Assembly: GCA_021160865.1 (NCBI GenBank)
Contig: JAGHBS010000282.1
Location: 1 to 9,221, forward strand
Direction: 5' to 3'
Source of the DNA: Planctomycetota bacterium
GTDB taxonomy: Bacteria; Planctomycetota; Phycisphaerae; SM23-33
Length of the DNA: 9,221 nt
Both the position numbers and the translations under genes were made by a program. This document shows, piece by piece, positions 1 to 6,629 of this stretch (the first letter of the stretch is position 1; every line of letters starts with the position of its first letter). The notes below the pieces were generated by a model. It did not search any database. It saw only the letters and a program-made list of their open reading frames with translations, and had not been told where the DNA came from.

Positions 1-1239
1 GAGGAAATCGGCGAGGAAATGTTTGCAAAGTACCGCTCGGATGCTTCGACAATAAAGGCAGTAAAGAGGCTGGCGGATTACTATTTCAAGAAGGTTATCC
101 CCGAACCACGCGATAAGTGGATGGAACGGATGATAAACACCTATCCTTATCATCCGTTGACCGAATCGGTTCTCAGGAATCACATAACAGCAGAACGTGC
201 TGCCCAACGGTATAAAAGACTGGCTGAAGCAATTGATACCTTGCTGAAGCGATTCCCGGGCGTGGAACTGGATAATACCCTCTACTATTCCAGACTCGCT
301 TGCTACGACGCTGAACATGACACGGTCGGAAAGATTGTTTTTTCCAAAAAATACCTCGGTCCACGAGCAACTGCAGGAGATATTGATTCTATCGATCGTA
401 TTGCCCGTTGCGCCTTAGCAGGGTATGAGTTCGATAAGGATGATAAGAAAATCGGTGATTACTGGTTCAATCAGGCAAAGAAGTTGAAAAACTGTGCCCG
501 ATTTTATTGTCTGGCAAGGGCATGGTACGCATACACCCGCTGGAACTGGCATCACGAGAAGTGTCAACAAGACGACCGCTTCAGCGCAGTCCAAACCATC
601 ATCAAGATGTTGCGGGAGCAACAAGACGATCCTGAACTCCACTGGGCGATGGAATTTGCTGATGTCAATCTCCTTGCCTGTGCCGGTAAAACCCAAGAGA
701 TGCTCGAAAAGTTGAATGCTCGGCTCGGGAAGAACAAGAAATATCGCGATTTATCCCTGCGACTCAACTTCTCCGCCATTGGAACAGCACTGGGCGATAA
801 TAACATGATTAACGAAGGACGAGCCCTTGCTAATAAACTAAACAAGCATTGCTATACGCTTCGGGATAAAATCTCGATAAACCTGATGCTGGCAAGGATG
901 TTCGAGCAGGCCAAACTTTATCTCCCTGCTGCCCAGTATTACCTCAAGGTGGTAGAGGCATATCCCCGTCCTGCAAGAATGCTTCGATACTTCCGTAGGG
1001 CACAGTGGAATCTCTCCCGTGCTAACTCACCGGCATATCCCGCCAAGGTGAATTGGTACATTAGCAAGTTAGGCAGGACGCAGGAATTAATCCCGGGATT
1101 ACTGTGCAACATCGGAGGCTACTTCCTCGGGAAGAAAAATCAAGCTGCTGCTATGAGCGTCTTTAGGCAACTTGCTTCACGATATCCAGCAAGTATGGGC
1201 AGGGATAGACTTGCAAAGGCATTATTCAAGCAACGATGA
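1..1239 (+). CDS. TPR-like helical-repeat protein, 5' partial
   Basis: The frame is open from base 1 (E-E-I-G-E-E precede the first Met at base 19), so the true start probably lies left of the window. Numbering from that Met, 406 residues are visible. The protein is rich in amphipathic helices with tetratricopeptide-like units, clearest around residues 62-95, 284-316 (A-x2-Y-Y-L-K-V-V-E-A-Y-P) and 356-390 (G-G-Y-F-L-G then A-x3-V-F-R-Q-L-A-S-R-Y-P). No catalytic motif is visible. TPR proteins usually act as scaffolds or periplasmic adaptors. The location is unknown because the N-terminus is missing. The stop lies 19 bases before the next gene, so co-transcription with the exported toroid/DUF4159 protein is likely, and a shared envelope role is possible but only inferred. 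The repeat assignment is fairly safe; the function is unknown. Confidence 0.7.
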   Translation, partial: EEIGEEMFAKYRSDASTIKAVKRLADYYFKKVIPEPRDKWMERMINTYPYHPLTESVLRNHITAERAAQRYKRLAEAIDTLLKRFPGVELDNTLYYSRLACYDAEHDTVGKIVFSKKYLGPRATAGDIDSIDRIARCALAGYEFDKDDKKIGDYWFNQAKKLKNCARFYCLARAWYAYTRWNWHHEKCQQDDRFSAVQTIIKMLREQQDDPELHWAMEFADVNLLACAGKTQEMLEKLNARLGKNKKYRDLSLRLNFSAIGTALGDNNMINEGRALANKLNKHCYTLRDKISINLMLARMFEQAKLYLPAAQYYLKVVEAYPRPARMLRYFRRAQWNLSRANSPAYPAKVNWYISKLGRTQELIPGLLCNIGGYFLGKKNQAAAMSVFRQLASRYPASMGRDRLAKALFKQR

Positions 1240-1247
1240 CACGTAGC

Positions 1248-1254
1248 GAGGTGA
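1248..1254 (+). promoter_or_regulatory. Shine-Dalgarno site of the toroid/DUF4159 gene
   Basis: GAGGTGA lies 4 bases before the ATG at 1259, in the short gap after the TPR-like gene. It supports that ATG as the start, which also gives a clean signal peptide. Confidence 0.6.
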
Positions 1255-1258
1255 GTAA

Positions 1259-3553
1259 ATGCATTTAATCTCGCGTGGAATTGTGATTGTCTTTCTAATC
1301 GGGGCTATATCGCCACCAATACTATCGCAAGCGGTACGAGAAGTAACCGACGAGGATGTCGACCGAGCAATTGCACGCATCGAACGATACCTCTGGGCAA
1401 GGCAAAAGGCAGACGGAGGATGGTATTATAACCGAAGCCTGCCTTACGGCGGTCAGACAGCGTTGGCAACATTCGCCCTCCTCGAAGCAGGAATAAGTCC
1501 GAACAATCCAAATCTCAGAAAGGCATTAGATTTCCTTGTGAAGGTCAAACGGAGAAATCTTTACGTTGTAACCATTCGAATAATGGCATTGAGCGAGGCA
1601 CTTGCACAATCAAAACGGCTACCTTACCGGTCGTGTCTCGAAAAAGACCTCGAATGGCTCATCAGGGGAAATGCTGCAAGAAGGTGCGGTGCGTGGGGGT
1701 ATTCAGGACCCGATAAGTTCGGCGATAACTCCTGTAGCCAATTCGCCCTTTTAGCCCTGTGGGAAGCCGATCGCTGTGGAATGAAAATAGACCACACCCT
1801 CATCCGAAGGGTCGAACAAACCTGGATTAAAAGGCAAAGAAAAGATGGCGGATGGACCTATAGCGGACAACCTGGCGTCGATACACCCTCGACCGTATCC
1901 ATGACCACAGCAGGTATTGCTAGTTTATATCTTTGCCAGGACGTCCTAACAAGAACCTGCCAACCATATCGATACGCTGATAACCTCAAAAAAGCATGGG
2001 CATTTCTGGCAGAGAATCTCAAGCCCGATTACATCAAGAATGGATACCTCGCCTTTTGTATCCAGCGGGTCGGTATGGCAAGTGGGGCAAAGTTCATCGG
2101 AGATTTGGATTGGTTCGCCGTCGGAGCGGCTAAACTGGCTGAACCAAACCCACGAGGACATTCATACTGGGGACAATGGGGCTCGATCGTTCGGGCATCG
2201 TTCGAGTTGATTTTCTTGGCTCGCGGGCGAATTCCCCTGACATTCAATAAATTAGCCCATGGGAATGAACGCAATTGGAACTTCCACGCCCGTGATGTGC
2301 CTCACTTTACCGAATACCTCAGGCGGAACCTCGAACGCAGATTGCGCTGGCAAGTCGTAAAAATTACCGATGACGTTCAATTGCTTCTCGATGCTCCCAT
2401 ACTGCTGATTACCGGCACCAGGGCTTTGGACTTCACCCCCGAGCAATGGGCGAAACTGCGAGACTACTCCCTGCGGGGTGGGACGCTACTGTTCGTGCCG
2501 ACGCATGGCAGCAACGCCTTTCTGAAATCAGCATTGGAGGGGCTAAAAAACCTCTACAACGAGCAAAACAAGGAAGCACCTGCGTACTATACCCTCAAAC
2601 AAATCCCTGCCAATCATCCGATATACACGCTTCATCGCAAAATTCCTAATGGACCTGGCATCGCGCCGATCTGGGGCGTATCAGACGGTACCAGACTAAT
2701 CGCCATTGTCTCCAAGCGGGATATCTGCTGCCCATGGCAAAGATTGGCTGTAGCGACTGGAAGGATTGGCTACTCCTTAGGCGTTAACCTGTTCCTTTAT
2801 GCAACCGGGGGAAATCAGCTACGAATGCGAATGCGACCGGTCTTCGTCCACAAGAAAGGGCAAATCCGCCAGCGAGCAAAAATCGCATGGATAAAGCACA
2901 ACGGCAACTGGCACTGCCAGCCTTACGCGCTCAACTACCTTTCGGAAAAACTCATCGCTGAAAATCGCATCGCCCTCGACGTAACCGCCGGCGTGCCAAT
3001 TCAGGCTGACAAACTCAAGGGATACCATCTAATCTGGATGGTCGGCTCGGATTCCTTCACACTCAGCGATAAACAGATAAATACGCTGAGGGATTATCTT
3101 TATAACGGCGGGACGTTATTTATCAATGCAGTCGGTGGGGCAAGAGATTTCAATCAATCAACAAGAGAGATGCTGCAACGACTTTTTGAAGGACAATCGG
3201 GCGTAGAAAAGGGGTATGTCTCAGCCTTTTCGCCATTGATGACGGGCAAGTGTGGAGAGTTCCGGGGCCCGGCGATAAAATCACCCTTACCCCGAAGCCG
3301 GGCATGGATGAAAAGCGGCTCCAGACCACCTGCGCCATTAAAAGTATTTATGCGCTCCGGAAGGATTTTGGTCATCTACGCCCCTTACGGCATCCATGAC
3401 ACGCTCGATGGACACACCGCCTACGGAGCCAAAAGTTATATGCCCTCCGCCGCCAGAGACCTCGCCGCCAATATCGTCCTATACGCCCTGATGGAAAAAC
3501 CTCACCAGACAAGCAAGAATACCAACCAGATGCTTGAAAAAGATTCTAAATAA
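1259..3553 (+). CDS. Exported squalene-cyclase-like toroid protein with tandem DUF4159-type domains
   Basis: This 764-residue protein opens with a signal peptide: R6, a hydrophobic core at 8-22 and likely cleavage after S-Q-A at about residue 25. Residues 30-325 resemble the prenyltransferase/squalene-oxidase-repeat alpha/alpha toroid, with repeated D-G-G-W motifs (Q-K-A-D-G-G-W at 49-55, R-K-D-G-G-W-T-Y at 194-201), G-A-W-G-Y-S-G at 144-150 and D-T-P-S-T-V-S-M at 208-215. I see no D-x-D-D acid motif, so cyclase activity is unlikely. Residues 330-525 and 535-745 are alpha/beta regions of DUF4159 type, related to glutamine-amidotransferase/ThuA-like folds. Both contain L-R-D-Y-x3-G-G-T-L (400-410 and 610-620) after a hydrophobic strand, which indicates internal duplication. 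No C-terminal anchor is seen, so it is probably periplasmic. In planctomycetes such proteins often sit near MoxR/DUF58/vWA genes. The biochemical role is unknown. The domain call is good; the function is open. Confidence 0.82.
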   Translation: MHLISRGIVIVFLIGAISPPILSQAVREVTDEDVDRAIARIERYLWARQKADGGWYYNRSLPYGGQTALATFALLEAGISPNNPNLRKALDFLVKVKRRNLYVVTIRIMALSEALAQSKRLPYRSCLEKDLEWLIRGNAARRCGAWGYSGPDKFGDNSCSQFALLALWEADRCGMKIDHTLIRRVEQTWIKRQRKDGGWTYSGQPGVDTPSTVSMTTAGIASLYLCQDVLTRTCQPYRYADNLKKAWAFLAENLKPDYIKNGYLAFCIQRVGMASGAKFIGDLDWFAVGAAKLAEPNPRGHSYWGQWGSIVRASFELIFLARGRIPLTFNKLAHGNERNWNFHARDVPHFTEYLRRNLERRLRWQVVKITDDVQLLLDAPILLITGTRALDFTPEQWAKLRDYSLRGGTLLFVPTHGSNAFLKSALEGLKNLYNEQNKEAPAYYTLKQIPANHPIYTLHRKIPNGPGIAPIWGVSDGTRLIAIVSKRDICCPWQRLAVATGRIGYSLGVNLFLYATGGNQLRMRMRPVFVHKKGQIRQRAKIAWIKHNGNWHCQPYALNYLSEKLIAENRIALDVTAGVPIQADKLKGYHLIWMVGSDSFTLSDKQINTLRDYLYNGGTLFINAVGGARDFNQSTREMLQRLFEGQSGVEKGYVSAFSPLMTGKCGEFRGPAIKSPLPRSRAWMKSGSRPPAPLKVFMRSGRILVIYAPYGIHDTLDGHTAYGAKSYMPSAARDLAANIVLYALMEKPHQTSKNTNQMLEKDSK

Positions 3554-3589
3554 GCGCATCTTATAACGCCTTTGCGGAAAACGGTTGCA

Positions 3590-3618
3590 TCTCAATAAAA
3601 TTATTTGTATAGATGTTG
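3590..3618 (+). promoter_or_regulatory. Weak candidate promoter before yjbQ
   Basis: The 67 bases between the DUF4159 gene and the yjbQ ATG become AT-rich. A TATAGA-like -10 at about 3608-3613 lies 17 bases after TTGCAT at 3585-3590, a poor -35. If used, transcription would begin almost at the ATG at 3621. The match is weak, and read-through from upstream is equally possible. Confidence 0.2.
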
Positions 3619-3620
3619 TT

Positions 3621-4019
3621 ATGTACATCGAGACCATAGACATACGGACGAGCAGTCGAGATGAAATGGTAGATATTACCAATCAGGTTGCCCAGGCGAT
3701 ACGTGATAGCGGTATTGCTGAGGGGGTGGTTACCGTATATGTGCCTCACACCACTGCTGCGGTGACTATCAACGAAAATGCCGATCCCTCGGTCGTGCAC
3801 GATATCTTGGCTGGTCTTGATAAGGCGTTCCCCTGGCATCAATCGTATTATCGCCATACCGAAGGCAACTCTGCTGCTCATATCAAAAGTGCCATCGTTG
3901 GCAGTTCCGTTCGCATCCCCTTTCAAAATGGAAAGATGCTTCTGGGGACCTGGCAAGGGATCTTCTTCTGCGAATTCGACGGGCCACGAAGACGCAAGAC
4001 CGTTATCGCCATACAATAA
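3621..4019 (+). CDS. yjbQ: YjbQ/UPF0047 family protein, thiamine-phosphate synthase-like
   Basis: The 132-residue product fits the usual size of about 130-140 residues for this single-domain cytoplasmic family. All family landmarks are present: P-H-T-T-A-A-V-T-I-N-E-N at 42-53, H-T-E-G-N-S-A-A-H-I-K at 79-89, and L-G-T-W-Q-G-I-F-F-C-E-F-D-G-P-R at 108-123. Members have been reported to have low thiamine-phosphate synthase activity in E. coli-based tests, but the physiological role remains uncertain. I chose the ATG at 3621 because the conserved family N-terminus begins there. An in-frame TTG at 3585 would add 12 residues of unconserved look. Neither start has a strong Shine-Dalgarno. It is convergent with the deaminase gene. 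No other thiamine gene is in view, so the context neither supports nor contradicts that role. Confidence 0.88.
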   Translation: MYIETIDIRTSSRDEMVDITNQVAQAIRDSGIAEGVVTVYVPHTTAAVTINENADPSVVHDILAGLDKAFPWHQSYYRHTEGNSAAHIKSAIVGSSVRIPFQNGKMLLGTWQGIFFCEFDGPRRRKTVIAIQ

Positions 4020-4049
4020 AATATCTTGCAATCGCAGGAGATAAATCTG

Positions 4050-4523
4050 TCAATATGCCTTTGCGTCCTGTCGTGCTGACCATATCCGAAAGAGTTCGAC
4101 ACACTCATCACGAAGAAAATCCCCCACGATTTCGATGCCGATGTTGCTGATTTGCTTCATTTGCTCATTTGAAATTTTCAATTCATTAAATCCTGCTTTT
4201 TGGGCATCTTCAATTCGGGCACCGAAAACGATTTTTGAAATCCTCACCCAATGGCAGGCAGAAAAGCACATCGGACAGGGTTCGCAGGTCGAATAGATGA
4301 CGCTGCCTGTAAGGTCTACCGTACCAAGGTACTTACAAGCCAATCTAATGGCGACAATCTCTGCGTGAGCGGTAATATCAGTATCCTGCCAGACGCAATT
4401 ATGGGCTGATGCAATAATCTTTCCATCCCGTACAATGCACGCACCGAACGGGCTTTGACCACGCTTTATTCCCTCAGTAGCTGATGCAATAGCAGCCCGC
4501 ATGAATTTCTCTTCGTCCCGCAT
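4050..4523 (-). CDS. Nucleobase deaminase, GuaD-like (CDA superfamily)
   Basis: This 157-residue zinc hydrolytic deaminase has the complete active-site signature: T-A-H-A-E at 51-55 (zinc ligand His53, proton-shuttle Glu55) and C-E-P-C-P-M-C at 80-86 (zinc ligands Cys83 and Cys86). Length, motif spacing and the C-terminal tail ending in A-K-A-Y match guanine deaminase of the Bacillus GuaD type, whose swapped C-terminal segment ends in a tyrosine that closes the active site. Guanine to xanthine plus ammonia is therefore the best guess. Cytosine deaminase or another aminated base, and less likely tRNA adenosine deaminase TadA, remain possible. The gene starts 25 bases after pyrD on the same strand and is probably the third gene of the pyrK-pyrD unit, linking a salvage-type deamination to pyrimidine synthesis. 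No clear Shine-Dalgarno precedes the ATG. The fold is certain; the substrate is not. Confidence 0.85.
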   Translation of the reverse strand: MRDEEKFMRAAIASATEGIKRGQSPFGACIVRDGKIIASAHNCVWQDTDITAHAEIVAIRLACKYLGTVDLTGSVIYSTCEPCPMCFSACHWVRISKIVFGARIEDAQKAGFNELKISNEQMKQISNIGIEIVGDFLRDECVELFRIWSARQDAKAY

Positions 4524-4548
4524 CGTTATTCTTGCAGAAAAAATCCCT

Positions 4549-5478
4549 TCAATCGTCCTGAAGCGTGCCGATAATCTCCCTGACGCTCTTATAATTGTGT
4601 TCTAATAGGTAATCCCTAATGCCATCGCAAACCTCGATCAGGCAGGTGGGGTTAATCATAGTGGCTGTACCAATCGCAACTGCCGTTGCCCCTGCAAGGA
4701 GAAATTCGATTGCATCACGAGCGGTTCGCACTCCCCCCATTGCAATTACAGGCACCCCGGCAGGACCTGCTACCGATGAGCAAACCTGATAAACCATATA
4801 AAGGGCTACTGGATGAATGGCTGGTCCTGATAAGCCACCGGTACGATTAGCAAGAAATGGCTTGCGCTGCTCAATATCTATGACCATCGCATTGAGGGTA
4901 TTTATTAAAGAAATTGCATCGGCACCAGCCTCAATAGCAGCACGGGCAGGAGTGGTAATATCAGTGACGTTGGGGGAAAGTTTCACGATTAAAACCTTTC
5001 TATTACAAGCCTGACGAGCAGCAGCCGTCACCTTGGCAACTTGCCGAGCATCCATGCCAAATTGAATTCCGCCCTCCGATACATTCGGACAGGAGATATT
5101 CAATTCCACCGCTGATATTGCATCGACCGAATCAAGCCGTTCGGTAATGGCGCGATATTCCTCAACGGTCTTACCCGCAACGCTGACGATAATGGGCAAA
5201 CCCAATTCGGACAGAATGGGTATCTTCTCAGCCAGAAATGCATCCAGACCTATATTGGCTAATCCAACGGCATTTACAAGTCCGGAGGCAGTTTCAATGA
5301 CTCGCGGATAGGCATTACCCGCACGTGGTTCAAGTGTGATGGTCTTGGTGACAAACGCCCCTATCTGCTTGAGGTTCACGAAATCTGCAAGTTCATCAGC
5401 ATAGCCTGCCGTTCCTGAAGCAGTCATTATCGGATTGGCTAACTTCATCCCCGCAATGTCAACTGACAAATCAACCAT
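4549..5478 (-). CDS. pyrD: Dihydroorotate dehydrogenase class 1B, catalytic subunit
   Basis: The product is the FMN-containing catalytic subunit that oxidises dihydroorotate to orotate in the cytoplasm, the fourth step of de novo UMP synthesis. The 309 residues match the class 1B length. Visible landmarks are A-N-P-I-M-T-A-S-G-T at 14-23, T-K-T-I-T at 44-48, N-A-V-G-L-A-N at 69-75, N-I-S-C-P-N-V at 127-133 with catalytic base Cys130 (class 1 uses Cys, class 2 uses Ser), V-K-L-S-P-N at 165-170, N-T-L-N-A-M at 193-198, and the phosphate-binding M-G-G-V at 247-250 with I-G-T at 269-271. The gene overlaps the 3' end of pyrK by 8 bases, which fits translational coupling and a 1:1 PyrD-PyrK complex. 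The start is fixed by a Shine-Dalgarno inside pyrK and by the conserved N-terminal sequence. Confidence 0.96.
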   Translation of the reverse strand: MVDLSVDIAGMKLANPIMTASGTAGYADELADFVNLKQIGAFVTKTITLEPRAGNAYPRVIETASGLVNAVGLANIGLDAFLAEKIPILSELGLPIIVSVAGKTVEEYRAITERLDSVDAISAVELNISCPNVSEGGIQFGMDARQVAKVTAAARQACNRKVLIVKLSPNVTDITTPARAAIEAGADAISLINTLNAMVIDIEQRKPFLANRTGGLSGPAIHPVALYMVYQVCSSVAGPAGVPVIAMGGVRTARDAIEFLLAGATAVAIGTATMINPTCLIEVCDGIRDYLLEHNYKSVREIIGTLQDD

Positions 5479-6433
5479 CCTGCCATATCACCTCGTCAGC
5501 ATCGAAGATGGGTCCGTCGGTGCAGGTAAGTTTATATTGCCAATAAGGTGGTGTTTCCGTCCTCACCTTCACCGCACAGCCCTGGCAGATACCCATCCCG
5601 CAAGCCATGATTCGCTCCAAAGACACCTGACAACGCACACCCATCGCGATACAGCGTTGGGCAACCTCCCTCATCATAACCTCAGGCCCGCAGGTATAAA
5701 CAACAATTCCCGAAGGAGAAAGACTTTGCCTTCCAAGCCAATCCTCCCATGCTTGAAGCACCGTGCCTTTAAAACCGGCTGACCCATCCTCAGCTGCTAT
5801 AATGATGGGAAATTGCTTATCTTCAAGAATCGCTTTGCTTATCGGTAGAATATCCTTGCTGGCAGCACCGACGAAAAACTTTATCCTCTGCCCCTTCAGC
5901 ATCAATTCACTGGCAAGGTACATCAATGGAGCAATACCCGTCCCTCCGCCAATAAGAACAGCAAGGGTTTCAGATTGCAAGAAATCCGTTCTAAAACCAT
6001 TTCCAAGCGGGCCAATGATATTTACCTGTTCACCTTCGCCTAACTGACTAAGCCAGCGTGTCCCACTTCCTATAATGCGATATATAATCTCCAAGACCGA
6101 TTGCGCTCCCTGATTATCTTTGCGCCTGCCTGCCAGGCTAAAGGGTCTGCGCAATAATGCTGGGGCAGCAAGCACATTAGCCTTATCCATAATCAATTGC
6201 CCCTCATCCGCCTGTTCAATCACCCGTGGATAAGACGATTCCGATGTGCTACAAAGGATATTTATAAACTGACCAGGCTTGCTGGCAGGAAAAGAGTCTA
6301 CCTTCAAGGCTAACCGATTATGCTCCTTGCAGATGGGTTCGTTTGCAACTACCCGTGCTGTGAAAATTCCACGCTTGCTCTCTGGGGCAGAGAAATTGTC
6401 CTTAGTGAGGTAATCTCTATCGGTGATCTTCAT
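5471..6433 (-). CDS. pyrK: Dihydroorotate dehydrogenase electron-transfer subunit
   Basis: PyrK passes electrons from the PyrD FMN through a 2Fe-2S cluster and FAD to NAD+. Motifs in order are: P-G-Q-F-I-N-I at 53-59; flavin-binding R-R-P-F-S at 95-99; G-P-L-G-N-G-F at 141-147; the NAD-domain glycine loop I-G-G-G-T-G-I-A-P-L at 161-170; T-C-G-P-E-V-M-M at 247-254; and the cluster ligands Cys278, Cys283, Cys286 and Cys304. At 320 residues it is longer than the roughly 250-270 usual for PyrK. The excess is about 20 residues at the N-terminus and a segment at about 62-94 inserted before R-R-P-F-S. A stop codon lies directly before the ATG, so no longer form is possible. No Shine-Dalgarno precedes the start. 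It is the first gene of a pyrK-pyrD-deaminase unit. Confidence 0.95.
   Translation of the reverse strand: MKITDRDYLTKDNFSAPESKRGIFTARVVANEPICKEHNRLALKVDSFPASKPGQFINILCSTSESSYPRVIEQADEGQLIMDKANVLAAPALLRRPFSLAGRRKDNQGAQSVLEIIYRIIGSGTRWLSQLGEGEQVNIIGPLGNGFRTDFLQSETLAVLIGGGTGIAPLMYLASELMLKGQRIKFFVGAASKDILPISKAILEDKQFPIIIAAEDGSAGFKGTVLQAWEDWLGRQSLSPSGIVVYTCGPEVMMREVAQRCIAMGVRCQVSLERIMACGMGICQGCAVKVRTETPPYWQYKLTCTDGPIFDADEVIWQDG
5488..5494 (-). promoter_or_regulatory. Shine-Dalgarno site of pyrD inside pyrK
   Basis: On the minus strand GAGGTGA lies 9 bases before the pyrD ATG, within the last codons of pyrK. It decides the start and supports coupled translation of the two subunits. Confidence 0.6.
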
Positions 6434-6441
6434 TTACAACA

Positions 6442-6470
6442 ATGTTATGTATCCAAACGAGTATGGTCAA
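6442..6470 (-). promoter_or_regulatory. Candidate sigma70-type promoter of pyrK
   Basis: Read on the minus strand, TTGACC (6470-6465, five of six consensus bases) is followed after 17 bases by TAACAT (6447-6442, four of six). Transcription would start about 7 bases further on, at or just before the pyrK ATG at 6433. That implies a leaderless or nearly leaderless message and would agree with the missing Shine-Dalgarno. It is a consensus match by eye only. Confidence 0.35.
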
Positions 6471-6504
6471 TGCTTGTTTGTTTTTAGGGGATGTATACAA
6501 TATT

Positions 6505-6533
6505 TTGACTATATTATTTCCGATAGGTTTGAT
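6505..6533 (+). promoter_or_regulatory. Candidate sigma70-type promoter of the PilT-type gene
   Basis: TTGACT at 6505-6510 (five of six consensus bases) and TTTGAT at 6528-6533 (four of six) are separated by 17 bases. An overlapping TATGAT at 6533-6538 is closer to consensus but lies 22 bases from the -35. The predicted leader is about 90 bases. AT-rich DNA yields such matches by chance, so this is tentative. Confidence 0.35.
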
Positions 6534-6629
6534 ATGATACTTGATTTCCATGCAATATGTATGTGAAAATATGGCAAGGAGGGTGGAAATAGTATCTTAC
6601 AGAGATGGAGAAGTTAGGGTGTGTGAAAG

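Larger units (their letters stand above)
6434..6629. other. Divergent AT-rich intergenic control region
   Basis: These 196 bases separate pyrK (leftward) from the PilT-type gene (rightward). It is the longest non-coding stretch in the window and markedly AT-rich between about 6480 and 6570. It contains one candidate promoter for each direction, an unpaired Shine-Dalgarno-like AAGGAGG at 6576-6582, and a 24-codon frame (6571-6645) running into the start of the PilT-type gene. I see no hairpin terminator, riboswitch or pyrimidine attenuator. The predicted leader of pyrK is too short to hold one. Confidence 0.6.

Noticed and set aside
1346..2230. A functional squalene-hopene or terpene cyclase
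   Set aside because: The toroid-like repeats are present, but the catalytic D-x-D-D motif is not, and the protein is exported and fused to DUF4159-type modules.
3561..4031. A 156-codon open frame on the minus strand across yjbQ
   Set aside because: It is a complete shadow of yjbQ, which carries all its family motifs on the plus strand. The antisense translation shows no recognisable domain.
4020..4049. A terminator between the convergent yjbQ and deaminase genes
   Set aside because: I found no stable GC-rich hairpin with a T-run in either direction.
4050..4523. tRNA adenosine deaminase TadA
   Set aside because: The motif pattern C-E-P-C-P-M-C, the spacing and the tail ending in Tyr fit GuaD better. 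TadA is kept only as a less likely alternative.
6434..6629. A riboswitch, small RNA or tRNA in the divergent gap
   Set aside because: No paired stems or cloverleaf are visible, and the sequence is simply AT-rich.
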